This document shows positions 11,711-24,555 of a DNA stretch of 35,552 nt, piece after piece. The stretch's first letter is position 1. Every line of letters starts with the position of its first letter. The position numbers were made by a program, and so were the translations under genes. Source of the stretch: Saccoglossus kowalevskii (lineage: Eukaryota; Hemichordata; Enteropneusta; Harrimaniidae); the NCBI RefSeq assembly GCF_000003605.2, contig NW_003132352.1, forward strand, positions 86,257 to 121,808, given 5' to 3'. The notes under the pieces were generated by a model. It was not told where the DNA came from, searched no databases, and was given only the letters and a program-made list of their open reading frames with translations.

Positions 11711-13629
11711 GTATAACTGAAAAATTGTTGATTATCAGCTGATATTAATCAACTCTTCCAATGCCTTATTTTTTTCTCAAAAACATTTTTCCCTTGGCTT
11801 GGATTATATTTTTTTAGAATTACTCTGTCAATTTTGCACTATTAAAATTTCTCATTGTCTACAGGTCCTTATGAAAATTTTGAAAATATATGAACAAATT
11901 TACGAGGAAGGTAATACAAATTTGAAAATTTTCAAGACAGGCCTTTGTAAATATTGTTACAGTATATGCAAATATGTTTTAGTAGTGCCTGGCACGAAAA
12001 TGTACTTTAAATAAAATATATTACATAGACATGCGATAATTTATGGGCACCATATTGCTGTCTGTGTATGTTGTACAAACAGTCATACATCTTAAATAAC
12101 TGGATACACTGTACTACATGTTGTCAATTCACGGCAAACAAACACACACACTTTAATTTTACGTGACAAACTTCATGAAATATCAAAATTTTGTAGCAGT
12201 GAAAAGGCTTTTGTAAGGCAACAAACTTCTTGTGATTCACAACAAATCATCAAAAATCCACAGCAAATTGACGTAGCTAGGTTGAAAATGTCTTTATAGT
12301 CTGCACACATATTCATTTAATCTTTTTCACACTGTACCGCACTGTACCGCGTTCTATGATTACGTCAGTTATATATTTAGTAAGATTTCGTAATCATGAC
12401 AATCGAAATAAATCATCTACACAATACATGTGGTTCAAGGACACTCATTTTTGAGGCAAAAATTTTTTAAAATATGTTGGTTTAATTGCAACTGAATAGT
12501 GAACATTTAACTTAACTCTCGCCCAAATTTGTATGCACTTTTTTCTAATAATTCTTCAATATTTCTGGAAATGACCATATCTTTGGAGCCAACAGACACA
12601 GTTTGTGTTAATTCTTAGTTTTTACTCAAAAAAATTGGCTATTTTTATCCCAACCTTCTGAAGGAAAGTGCAGACTTTAAACAGAACTATTTTGTGAATT
12701 TGTGATGAAAAGCAGGAACTGGTGGTAAAAAGGTTAAGAACACCAAGGCAGTCAGGTTGCTCATTCATTGAGGCAATTGCTTTCATGGCTTCTGAATTTT
12801 GGAGCCCAGTATTATTGTTAACTGTACACAATTCATCTAAACATGCTTTATTGAATCGTTTAATACATACAATGTACATGTAGACACCCTGTCCATTTAT
12901 CAGACACATGACAATGCTAGACTGGAACATGAATGTTCTCATGACAACCAGATTAAGATACTTTGCTCCCAACAAATATGGTATCTATATCAACCCAATA
13001 GTATGTAAATATTTCATTTTTTTGTATAATCGCTTCACAATAAATTAATGATATATACGCTCATGATGCATACATTCTAGCGCTTAATTATGTAATTTTT
13101 CGTAAGAACAAGGAAAAGCGAGTATCCATTAGAAAAAAAAGAAGTCCCAGAAAACACAAAACATTCTACAAAGGAAATCTAAGGAAAGGGGGTGAATAAA
13201 AGGTAACAGGCTGTTGATCACATGGATACACGAATAATTTATCACTCAACTTATCATCTCCTTAGATGACAGTATGTGGACACACCCAGCGTGCTAACAT
13301 GCAGCTATCTATTATAATAAATATATATAACCTTCAGGGATCTTGTAGGTTAATAAGGTTTATCTTTCATTTAGCAGTAATAATTGGCTAGTACATAATT
13401 CTTTAGGTGATAATAGAGTTTGTGTAAAGAGATAGATAGAGCACTGAGATGTCTGCCAATGAAAAATGTCAAATAAACATGTCACACAACAGATGTACAG
13501 TGATACATTGTATATTGGTTGCCAATGTGTAAGGGGTGAGTTCCACAGAGTCTAACGCTCCTAGACTTGGCTCTCCACCCCACCTCATCATTGCCAAAAT
13601 TACCACTTAGCTTCCTGTCTCTTCACTGC

Positions 13630-14145
13630 CAGCATGGTCACATGGCTGTCAACCTCATCACTGCCAACATGGCCACACTCCACCCGAACACTGCCAACAT
13701 GGCCACTCTCCACCCAAACACAGCCAACATGGCCATTTGACCTTCCACCTGAATAATGCCACCATGACCACTCTCCACCCGAACACTGCCACCATGGTCA
13801 CTCTCCACCCGGACACTGCCACCATGGCCACTCTCCACCCAAACACTGCCAACATGGCCAATCTTCATCCGAACACTGCCAACATGACAACTCTCCACCC
13901 AAACACAGCCAACATGGCCATTTGGCCTTCCACCTGAATAATGCCAACATGGCCACTTTCCACCCAAACACTGCCAATATGGCCATTTGGCCTTCCACCT
14001 GAATAATGCCAACATGGCCACTCTCCACCCGAACACTCCCAATATGGCCATTTGGCCTTTTACCTGAATAATGCCAACATGGCCACTCTCTACCCGAACA
14101 CTGCCAATATGGCCATTTGGCCTTCCACCTGAATAATAAACATCA
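13630..14145. repeat. 30-bp minisatellite with a 65-bp higher-order unit
   Basis: The basic unit is about 30 bp, ATGGCCACTCTCCACCC plus RAACACTGCCAAC. On the right side a 35-bp variant (GGCCATTTGGCC..TTCCACCTGAATAATGCC) alternates with it, so GGCCATTTGGCC recurs at 13916, 13981, 14046 and 14111, exactly 65 bp apart. Because 30 is a multiple of three, ORFs appear on both strands: a 10-residue MATLHPNTAN repeat on plus, and Trp/Cys/Gly-rich repeats on minus. I regard both as by-products of the repeat. Confidence 0.92.
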
Positions 14146-16431
14146 GTTTACACATCAGCATTGACTTTACCGTTAAATACATTGTAATTTATAAATAGAT
14201 ATTTTAGAATTTAATTTGTTTGGGAAATTATCTAATTTGATCCACGGCATTATTCAAATACGTTTTTCAATATGAACTGAGATAAGTACAAGTACTATAC
14301 TGACTTTATTAAACCTCCAGAGGTCTCATTTTTTCTCCCACTGCATGATTAATTCATCATTTTTTTCTGTGCAGCTTGAATGAAAGTGTAATTTATACTT
14401 TCATTTGTTTTTGATACAGGCAGGGAGGCGAAAGGAATCTGAATCATAGCTTTTATTCTTTTTTCAGAAAATCAAAACAAAATTTATAATATTACTGAGA
14501 ATAACAGAAAACGAATGGTTAATATAAATTAAAGCATTAGTAGATGATCACAATGTTTCTTTATAATTATTACATTTTTTTCTTTTCAAGAAAACAAACA
14601 CAAAAGTGATCAAATAGTTGATCATTTTTTATTTGTGGTTTCCAACCTTATAGTATAATTTGCATTTTAAAAATGTCTTTATATTTAGTTTTTTAAAAAT
14701 GTATTCCCACTCCAAGCTATGAATCAGTCTCTGCTGAATTTTGTTTATGTCTTAGCAAACCCTACATATGGTTGCATTTCATCGAAAGAAAAACATATTT
14801 GAGACTGCACATGACAGAGCTGTGGTGACTATCTTCCTATTATAATGCAATTGGATCCCCTATCCTGGTATTATTCAGTCCCGACAACATGTGTCTACGC
14901 TCTGTTACATTTATCATTTATTGTAGATGAACTAATATACCGGTATATTGTGTACAAAGCATGTCAAGGACGATATTTGCTCTATTAGACGCATATATGA
15001 CCTGGTAAGCCCTAAATACTAAAATACTGTATTCTAAAATCATTACTTATAAGTGCATATGCTTACTAATGGAGCAAATATGGTAATCGGGCATAGTAAC
15101 ATAAGTGTAGTGGGTGCATTTGACTGCTCGGGAGCATAAACATATGTAGCCTGTAGTTTAACAGGTACAAACAGCGGGTGCTAAATTTGCATATTATTGC
15201 AAAATGAAAGAAAAACAGTGTCGTTGTGTTTAACATGAAAAAAAAAAAAAGACTGCAATGTAGAATACATTTGTATGGTTCATCAGGGCCACGTCTGCAT
15301 GGCATAATTCAATAACCCGTAATGACTATTTATTCACAAACAAGTCATTGTGAAAATTGACTCCAGGAACGCTGCATCATTTCATTTTTTTGAAAATGTA
15401 CAGTGACCACAAGCTTCACACACCTACACATTACACATAGTTGATTAAACCTTTGAAAGAGATTAATTTGCAAAGGATTTATAGAAATTGACGACTTATT
15501 CCTGCTATTAATCGCCATTTCTTAATCTTCCCAGTGACGAAATTTTGTCAACCAATTAAGAACATGGTTTACTAGAAAATGGAATGTTACACACGTTCTG
15601 ATAAAATTGGAATGCTGTTCATGCAGGAACCAAATATGATTTGCATAGATAGCTGGCTAAATGTACATGCAGTCAGAGACCATGTGCACCTGTGACTGAA
15701 ATTACTTGAGCCATTACATACGGATTTTCATCAGAAAATTGAGCTCAACAACTATGATTGATTTAATCAAGTGAAAAAACGTAATTCATCAATTTTATAG
15801 TACGGCTTTAAAAAAAAAAAACTATAACCAAAGTATGATGTATTTTTAATCATTGAAAAAACATCCGCGTCATAAGCAATATTTATCAAAACTCAACAAT
15901 TTGTAAAACAAATATTACATTAACAGAGGATATTAAAGTGGATATATATGGTGTATGAAGCCAAATAAAATGAAGGCTGCAAATTTCCATTATATCATGG
16001 TACATAAGAAAAAGAATATAGTATTAAATTAAAATTACAATAGCCAACTTTCACAATCGTTTCTCTTTCCCACTTTTTTGGTAATTGACTCTGTGTAAAA
16101 CTAATTTCCTATATTTCTATTGACTGAATAAAGTTGATACACGGGGCTATAAAAGAGTAATATTATCCATTTTCCTGTGTTGGAATCCTAATTGTTATGC
16201 TAATATATAAACAATAGGGTACTTCAAGCGAGCACATTGTGATCAAGAACTTAGTAACTTGAACAGCATTTTCAAAAGTGTTTGATGTTCACAGCAAAAC
16301 AGTATTGTTCTATTTGACAAGCGCAATACTAGCATGTCAGGTTTCTGATACAATGTTTGAATTTCACTGCTAATAAAAATAATTAACTAAGAACAAAATT
16401 AAAAAATTTACTTGACAAAACTTACTACCGG

Positions 16432-16642
16432 TACTGTAAAATGACTAATTTTCACTGGGTTTAAATTTCGCTGATTTACCATTTCAGGCATATTCAGTAG
16501 GTTTTAAATTCACGGTTTTATCTTTTAGATAATGTGTTCTATGCTAAATTTTACATATTCACTGGGTTTTAATTTAGCGAATTTTCCAGTCAGCGAAATA
16601 AGCAAAATTATAACCCAGTGAATAATTAATCCTTTTACAGTA
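16432..16642. mobile_element. MITE-like element, family 1, intact copy
   Basis: The 211-bp element is bounded by TA-CTGTAAAA on the left and TTTTACAG-TA on the right, consistent with TA target-site duplication and short terminal inverted repeats, as in Tc1/mariner-type non-autonomous elements. Internal inverted motifs such as TTCACTGGGTTT and AACCCAGTGAAT add dyad symmetry. A second copy in opposite orientation lies at 31729-31946. There is no coding capacity. Confidence 0.8.
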
Positions 16643-17086
16643 ATCCTGAATTTTATGAATAACAAATTACTACATGTAGTAAGTAGTAAATTTTGTGCAA
16701 AGTAATAATCAACTGATGATTGAAACAGGACTCCATACAAAATTATCAGCAAATTAAACAGGTAGTCCTATCATGATGCACTGGTAAATCCAATTTTTGT
16801 TTAATAAGGAAATGTTCCATTCAAGAAACAACCAAAACGATTTTTTAAAAATTAAATATAATTAAATGTAACAACCAATTCAATTTTATCTTCAGGCAAA
16901 TTCTTTTCTTTGAATCACCTCCAAAATATTTGAGATGAAATATTGTTAACCAATGTATCGTTAATAAAAACACTACTTCAGGAATGGGGACTGCAACTAC
17001 CGCCAGGAATACCAACAACGACAGATTGATATTACATGTGTATTACCAAATAGTGAACGTCATGGAAGAATCATCAAATTATAACA

Positions 17087-17302
17087 ATGGATGTCTTGTC
17101 TGTGAAAGACGTGAATCATTCCTCAGTAGAACTTACTGCAGAGTTAGCACAAGCAGCAGTGAGTGATTTATCATTACACGTAATTCAAATATTAAAACAA
17201 TCAGAAAAAAACAGTCATTTTAATAATGTACATGTAGTGTCACCACAGGATTTGAAAAATACGACATTATCGCAATCCGACATATCAAATTTATTTTACT
17301 AA
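17087..17302 (+). CDS. Candidate small intronless gene, TAF6-like histone-fold protein (71 aa)
   Basis: The ORF starts at an ATG in a favourable context (AACAATGG), with an upstream in-frame stop. It ends in TAA, and AATAAA follows at about 17324, within 25 bases of the stop. The 71-residue product has the helix-loop-helix rhythm of a histone fold. Its last 50 or so positions, from ELAQAAVSDLS through SPQDLKNTTLSQSDIS to LFY, can be laid without gaps on the TAF6/TAF6L histone fold as I remember it. The match keeps hydrophobic positions, the Asp before helix 2, the xxxD(L/F) entry to helix 3 and the final aromatic. The basic loop typical of TAF6 is missing. It lies on the opposite strand inside myosin intron 1. 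It may be a real nested gene, a retrocopy fragment or a chance ORF. The resemblance is from memory and weak at the identity level. Confidence 0.35.
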   Translation: MDVLSVKDVNHSSVELTAELAQAAVSDLSLHVIQILKQSEKNSHFNNVHVVSPQDLKNTTLSQSDISNLFY

Positions 17303-18629
17303 AGGAATTATGCATTAAACGAACAAATAAAATATAGCATTGCAGTGTATTTATTGAAATGATAAGGGTAAATGACCTAATTGTGTAGTATGTATAGAAA
17401 TATAAATTGAATAAACCAACCACACCCAGTAAGCAATCAACTATATCAATATGAGGATGTCTCCTTGGTTCATTATTTATTTAAAACACTGTATTAGTTA
17501 CCATCACAACAATGATCGCCTCCACAAGTCTGACATCATAAATACATAAACTTGAGTCTACAAAAAAATGATATTCTGTCAAAAGTTACTTGTATATGTA
17601 TCAACCGTAACAATCTAAGTCCTGCAGCAGAGTAACGGTATTTGTAAAACACACTGTGGAATAAACTACAAAGTAAAATATTTATGCTTGCATTGTGCAT
17701 GTACTAATGTGACAGACTAATTCACATAACATTGTAACTTAATTCACAAAAAAAACTTATTTATGTATTGTTAGTTATGAATATTTATGTGAAACAAAAA
17801 ATTCTATGTATAAATCGGTATATCTTGTACTCACATTTACACTTATAATGATATACATGTATGTTTCTGTTTGTATGTGTGTTTAACAATTTGAAAAACT
17901 GATTTCTACAGTTGAACCCAATTGTGAATCAAACTGTAAATCCAAACTACATTTTGACATGTACATGTAGCTTATTGCGTATAAAGAAACAGCAAAACCT
18001 GTCTCAACAAGTGAACACCAAAGAAAAATGTGTTTCTCATAGGGTTTAATTTGAGTAGGTTCTGTATTGCAATTTGCAATGTTCAATATTAGATGTATGT
18101 ACATGTACATGTACATAGAGTCAAAATCAACAATTTATAATATCAATATTTTCAAACTACATATAATTAAATGAACTGAAAGGCCACCTACATGCGAGTA
18201 TTCATCACACCCCTGCCCATAGATTTAAAGCAGTCCTTATGTAACTGCATGTAAAATGCCTCTGTATACAAATTTAGTATATGTATATGCAGATAATCCT
18301 AATACTGGAAGTTTTTGTTTTTTTCAAAATTAACATGGTATGTTTCAGATTTTCACTTTATTTTATCAGCAACACCATTTATTTATATTTCAAAAGTATT
18401 ATTAAAAATGTCCCTCTGGTATATAACAGATAAAATTTGTAGTATTAACATTATTTTCCAGCTATCTACAAACACTGGAGGGCTGTGTAGTGGTATCACA
18501 TTCACTGTTATTTCACAGCTAGACATCAATGATGTGAAATAATATCAGTGACATGTGACAACTGTCACACTGAATATTGCTACGGACATGGTATTAGATG
18601 TTCCAAATATTTAAATATTTTTGTCACCA

Positions 18630-19290
18630 GGCAGTGATTGGATGACCTGGAAAACCACTGATTGGACGGCCTGGACAACAAGTGATCGGACAGGCAGAAC
18701 AACCAGTGATCGGATGGCCTAGACAGACGGTGATTGGATGGCCTAGACAGACGGTGATTGGATGGCCTAGACAGACGGTGATTAGAAGGCCTAGACAGGC
18801 AGTGATTGGATGGCCTGGACAGGCAGTGATTGGATGACCTGGACAGGCAGTGATTGGATGGCCTGGACTGGCAGTGATTGGATGGCCTAGACAGACTGTG
18901 ATTGGATGGCCTAGACAGGCTGTGATTGGATGGCCTAGACAGGCAGTGATTGGATGGCCTAGACAGGCAGTGATTGGATGGCCTAGACAGACTGTGATTG
19001 GATGGCCTAGACAGGCTGTGATTGGATGGCCTGGACAGACTGTGATTGGATGGCCTAGACAGGCAGTGATTGGATGGCCTAGACAGACTGTGATTGGATG
19101 GCCTAGACAGACTGTGATTGGATGGCCTAGACAGGCTGTGATTGGATGGCCTGGACAGACTGTGATTGGATGGCCTGGACTGGCTGTGATTGGATGGCCT
19201 AGACAGGCTGTGATTGGATGGCCTAGACAGACTGTGATTGGATGGTCTGGACAACCAGAGATATGATGGCCTCATCAGACAGTAATTAGA
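18630..19290. repeat. 24-bp minisatellite, about 27 copies
   Basis: The unit is 24 bp, GTGATTGGATGGCCTAGACAGGCA with C/T and A/G variants, very homogeneous in the middle (18700-19240) and degenerate at both ends. Since 24 is a multiple of three, both strands are open across the array. Plus reads as an 8-residue VIGWPRQA/T repeat and minus as LSRPSNHS. The minus reading extends to 262 residues (18580-19368) with flanks that look random, so I do not call it coding. Confidence 0.95.
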
Positions 19291-19368
19291 CATCTGGTAT
19301 GTTACCAGACAATACAAGTTTTGCCAATGATACATGTTTAGACAGCTGTAAATATCAAGTACATACAA

Positions 19369-19550
19369 TACTGTGAAATACTTTATTTTCGATTGGAATT
19401 AATTTTCGCTATTTTCGGTGAAGGAATGATTCAGTGAAAATAAAATCCAGCGAATATACCTTTTGCCCTATATTTTACATTCAACTGGTCAAAAATCAGT
19501 GAAAAAAATTTTTGTACAAAACACCCAAAAAGTCTTTTCAGCGAAAAAGC
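19369..19550 (+). mobile_element. MITE-like element, family 2, 3'-truncated
   Basis: It begins TA-CTGTGAAATACTTTATTTTCG and follows the full copy at 33061-33272 through shared blocks such as AATAAAATCCAGCGAATAT and ACAAAACACCCAAAAAG, to about CAGCGAAAA at 19549. The terminal inverted repeat of the right end (about 30 bp) is absent. It is therefore a broken, non-autonomous relic. Confidence 0.75.
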
Positions 19551-21095
19551 AATGTATGATTGCTTGTCTCTTTAATAATAAGCCAGCAATAAACTCACAC
19601 TTCTAATCAGAATAATGCCAATAACAGTTTGAAAACTTTATTCTCTGTACTAGAATCCAGGATGTATCAAAGCATTAAACTATGTTCCACTAACGGACCA
19701 CGATGAAATAACACCCACAGAGTTATATACATACCGCCTCTCGAGAACGGTGGTTGAGTGAAACTCCATAAACTAACAGATCAAAACACTGTCAGTATTT
19801 ATAAACATGTATGCATACACATACAACTAAAAGAAAAAAAAGCAATGTAGGAGTTTTGTTTACTTTCTATTTATAACCATTTTACATCACCTGTCCAAGT
19901 ATGTACCTATTCCGCTGATAATTGATTAGAATCAGTTTCTAAATGTGTATATCAATGGGGAGGAATAACTAAAATAATGATGATGTAATGAGCACATTAC
20001 ACTGATTTTATACTATAAAATATTTATTATATAAAAAAAACAAATCAAACATGTATTTTTTGAACAAATTCAAACAATACAAAAATAGTGTCATAACAGT
20101 TACACTGTAAAGGTGCCATTAGCTATAGCTCTTAACATAACAGAATTATTTTGAATGTTAACAAAACCAATAAATGTGTGCTAGCCTGTAACCAGCACCA
20201 ACTTTGAACAAAGATATTTATGAGAATTAAGAACAAACAACACCCTTCTGATTCAGTCGTAGTGGAAACCTTATGTAACTTTACCACCCTGAAAAAATTA
20301 CAATACAAACTTTCACAATTAGTTTTTCAATTAGCTGTACAACATGTGAATTAATTATTATTTTTCACGACTGAGCACTATTTTTATAAAAATATCTCAC
20401 AATTCAGCAGTTTCAACCAATCTCAAAGAGATATTAAGAAAACAATGCGAAACAACGCAGAATTGGAACTGATAATTACTTGTATTAAAGTTCTTCAAAT
20501 AATCTTTAATTTGATTGATTGAGTACCGGGTACACCCCTCCCCCTCCCCCTATCCCACCAAATAAATCTCTACATTTCATGGCGTATTGAGTAGAGAGCC
20601 AGCTTACATTATCTAATACTTTCAGAATTACTGTTAAAGCTCCAGTTTCTTTTGTTATATTACAGGGTGGAGTCAGATTTAGACATTCAATCTTTTTTTT
20701 CACATGCAGGGGATAGGGCCAAATATAAAAAAAAATACTGTGGTTCATATACTGGTAACCTGATTTTCAAAAATAGGCAGATGGTTAAGAAATTTTTTTC
20801 AGATAAATTATTTCTTGGTTATACATGTAAATGCATTTTGTTTTTTTGTCTTTTATATTATGACATTATATTTTATATTATTTGCAAATAAGATTTAATG
20901 TCATAAATCTTGTTTGTAGTTGTTTACATTACCAAGTTTTGCAAAGTAAAATCCCATTCAAAGCCTGGCACAATTTTAAAATTTGTGATATCACCTAAAT
21001 ATGGTCAAAAAAGTTTACGGTCGGGTAATGAAAAATGTCAGGTTATAGAAACCACACAATTAAACTGAAGGTTCATTCAACAAAGCAGTAAATGC

Positions 21096-21260
21096 CAGGG
21101 TTCTCCCCAGGGGCATGATTGAATAGGGGTTTCCAACTGTTAATTTTTGGATAAACAATAGAACCAATTTAGTGTAACAACAAATACAATAGATATAATT
21201 AACATAGATTGTTATGTAAATTAGCCAATATTCTACACTTTTTCCCGGGAGAGAACACTG
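21096..21260. mobile_element. Short element with imperfect terminal inverted repeats
   Basis: The left end CAGGGTTCTCCCCAGG and the right end CCCGGGAGAGAACACTG are imperfect inverted repeats 165 bp apart, around an AT-rich core without an ORF. The same left-end motif, CAGGGTTCTCCCCAG, recurs at 35491, so it belongs to a dispersed family. Superfamily unknown. Confidence 0.55.
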
Positions 21261-22013
21261 AATGTCCTAAAGCATACTAGTATAATTAATATACTGTATG
21301 ATAAGAAGACGGAATCTAAGAATAGATGTGACCAAAAATGAGGTAAGAGTCAGGTGACATGATGAAGAACAGATTACACTTTATAACAAAAGAAGAAAAT
21401 AATGAAGACAAAATAAACCCTATGAGGTAATGCAAATATTTTTAAACATCAGAATTATAGTCAAATAATGTAAGAGGGCCTGTACAAGAGTCTGTATCCT
21501 GCCCCAATGCAGAACAGTAGTGTAGTTATGTATAAACATAAAACCAGAAGCTCTCACTGGTCAGGTAATTATTTCCTTTCTGAGCTTTGTCGTTATGGTT
21601 ACAGTGCATTTTGTTTCTTGTTTTGAATTTGAATTTTACAAAACAAGAACTTTTCTATGTAAGACTTTTATCATAAATAGCATATCTTCATAAACTATTA
21701 AATTTTACTAGGCATCAAGGTAGGGGACACACAGACATCTCGGCAACACAATGTCAGACAGACAATTCTATGTGGTAGTATTTATAGTTTACATTGTTAT
21801 CATTTCTGTGGGTTAAAGGGGCACTTCCAGTTAAGCCTAATCTCACAACAAATTTACTTTCTGGATTAAAATTACAATGGATAACAAAAGATTGATTAAC
21901 TTTGTAAACAGCATAAACAATAGTGTCCCATGATTCTTTGGTGCAATCCACGGGATTGAGCGGTTGATGTAGAAAATATTCATCGTTTCAGTAGATCTGC
22001 GTCTACTGATGTC

Positions 22014-22195
22014 CAACATGGCGACGAAGATTTGAACCCCAAAAATGCTTCTCTGAACGTTTCATAAGTATATTTTGTACATTGAATTATGATCTGCGTT
22101 TTTTATGAGAACACTATGATAGTTTAAACAATGTTAGTTTCATTTTATCGAAGTTTGCAGATATTTTACTCCCCGATCGCAATGTCGGCCATCTT
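22014..22195. promoter_or_regulatory. Candidate regulatory patch with two YY1-like motifs
   Basis: CAACATGGCG lies at 22014-22023 and the complement of AAGATGGCCGAC at 22184-22195. Both resemble the YY1 core (AAGATGGCGGC). The surrounding sequence is richer in CpG than the rest of the intron, and an X-box-like GTAACCATGGTTTA follows at 22355. This could be an intronic enhancer or the promoter of an unannotated transcript. No exon could be tied to it. Confidence 0.25.
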
Positions 22196-24420
22196 TTTTT
22201 TTCCTGACCGCTGCCAGTGGCAGTGTAAGTGACACAGAAGTTGTATGGTTACAATCGCCGCAACATTGGCAGTATGCTAATTCCCTTTGTTTTAATTGTT
22301 TACCGAGACACGCATCCTAACAAAAGAAGCGAGAGTTTCCTAACCATTTTTCTAGTAACCATGGTTTAAAGTAACGTAATGTAATAACAGAACGCCAGCC
22401 TCACCCTTCATTCGTAGGGTTTAGAAGTTATTTTCGCTCACTTCACTCATGATGACATGGGCACAAGAAACACCGCACCACTCGTGAAAATAACTTACAT
22501 ACCCAACAAACGTCAGGGAGAGGTCATGGTGTTCTGACATACCGGTAGTATCTGACATGCAAAAGCTGTTTCATTCATAATCTGTAATCACAAATGTGAG
22601 CAGCCACACCCAAAGATGACAATGTTGCATTCCATAGATGTGTCAAATTTCACTTCCACACCTACATAGAGGAAGTTATGTAAGCATCTCAGCAGATTGC
22701 CCCATGCCAGACATCCAGCAGCAGTATGACCTAATGACCTTCTACAAGATGGGAAACCACCGGATACACACGGATACACACAAATACAACTGTAAATAAG
22801 CATGACTAAAGCTTGGAATATCTAACTCAAATTTAAGTAATTTTCTACATGAGACTTTTAGTAATATTATTAAATTTTATTACTTTTATAGTATTAAGAT
22901 GATTTTACCGTAAGTTTTTAAATGAAAGCAAATACCAAAAGCCTGTTATAAACTGTAAACAAAGGGGGGGGGGGTATTTTGCGTCACTATTACATAACAG
23001 TGATTGACAAGAGTTTATTACAGGGAAGTATTTTTTCTTCTCTGCCCTAGAATCCAACTAGATTTTCAATGGAATCTTAACATATGAGCAGATTAATCAT
23101 AAATTTGGCACACAATTATCATATTCATAGTTGTAAATTAACAAAAAATGGATGTGTTTTTGATCTCATAACAGCAAAGAGACTTGATCGCTTTTTTCTA
23201 GGTACATGTATAATATATTGTCAGAATAAGGTTTTAACAGATTATGTTTGCTCTCTGGCCTCTAAAGCAGTATAACATTCACATGTCAATCAATGATACG
23301 GTAGGTTAGTTCACAGTCCATCTGGTTAGTTATTATGTGTGCATATTTTTCAGTTATAACAGGATACATTTTACTAGTACAGACTCATTAGTTGAAATTA
23401 TTTGTAAATTAGATATACACTATCATATATACACTGTACAACTCAATTTAATTTCAAAGCTACAAGAGGGCTCAATGGCTGAAAGAGGATCAGACCATTT
23501 CATTAGGGGTAAACGGGATAGAGTTTAGGGGTAATTTTTCAGAATTGGAAACTAGCGACCCCCAAATAAGAGCATTTCACACATATTTCACATATTAATT
23601 TATAACCATGATGAACAGACAATTTTTGGAACCAGGTACCTGGGATTTTTTTTAAAATTTATTTAGCTTCCTGTTAGCTCACCTTCCAAATAACATAACA
23701 GTCTTCACTCACTCACAGTGTGATAAGAGTCAGGGTTGGGCTGCATACTTTGATCCCTTTTTAAAATCCAATCACTTATTATGAAATATTAAAAACCCAA
23801 AAAATACACAGTTTAGTAAGAAAAAAAAATTAAATAAAAAATCGATAGCTCAGTCCCTTTGTGGGGAAAAATTATCTCAATCCTAATAAAACTTAAAAAA
23901 TTCCCAAAAACTGATAAATTTGCTGCAATGTTGTCATCACCAATACTTAATAAGTGTGGACATGACAGAGGCTACAAAATCAGGTTTACTTGATGATTAT
24001 TTTTATCAGAACAAAACGCTGAAAAATTAGGACAAGAAGAAATCAAGATTAAGAAATCAGTCTGATTGTAGAAAGGATAAAATGAGTAAAAATGGTCATT
24101 TGAAACACCTGTTAAAGATCAAACAATGGAAACAGACATGAAAACTGCCTTATCCTCATTCTGAGGTCAACGTCTGCTCCACCCTATAGTGTTTGCCTAA
24201 TAGCAATCACTAAACCGTTAGAGAAAAGACATGTCTTTTATATTGAGTCAAAACATAGAATTTTTGGGTTTAGTGAACTCAATGAGTGAGTTTCAATTTT
24301 TTTTTTTTAATATCATGTATAGTAGAATGAGAAATAACTGTGCTTAACCAGGTCTACGGTTCACAATAATTGTATGTATTTATTAAGGGATATTCTTTCA
24401 AGGTTTTATAAGATAAGGTT

Positions 24421-24555
24421 ATATATTTAGTGGTTTGTGAAATAAACAAAACATTTTAATTTTAACTTTGCATATTCATTGGGTTTTTAGTTAAACTATT
24501 TATCTATCAAAAAAATAAGCAAAAATAAAACCAAACTATAATAATTTATGCAGTA
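24421..24555. mobile_element. Degraded copy of MITE family 1
   Basis: Blocks such as CATATTCATTGGGTTTTTAG and AAATAAGCAAAAATAAAACC match the inner half of the family 1 element (CATATTCACTGGGTTTTAAT and AAATAAGCAAAATTATAACC), in the same order and ending in CAGTA. The left terminal repeat is not recognisable, so this is an old, decayed insertion. Confidence 0.55.

Noticed and set aside
12622-12975. 117-residue minus-strand ORF with Cys/Phe/Leu-rich composition
   Set aside because: No splice context, no recognised family and AT-rich surroundings, so it is likely chance.
13638-14051. Trp/Cys-rich minus-strand ORF (137 residues)
   Set aside because: Several overlapping frames on both strands are open over the same 30-bp array, which is expected from the repeat and not from selection.
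18580-19368. 262-residue minus-strand ORF of LSRPSNHS repeats
   Set aside because: It is the minus reading of a 24-bp minisatellite that is open on both strands. The flanks look random and it lies in a myosin intron.
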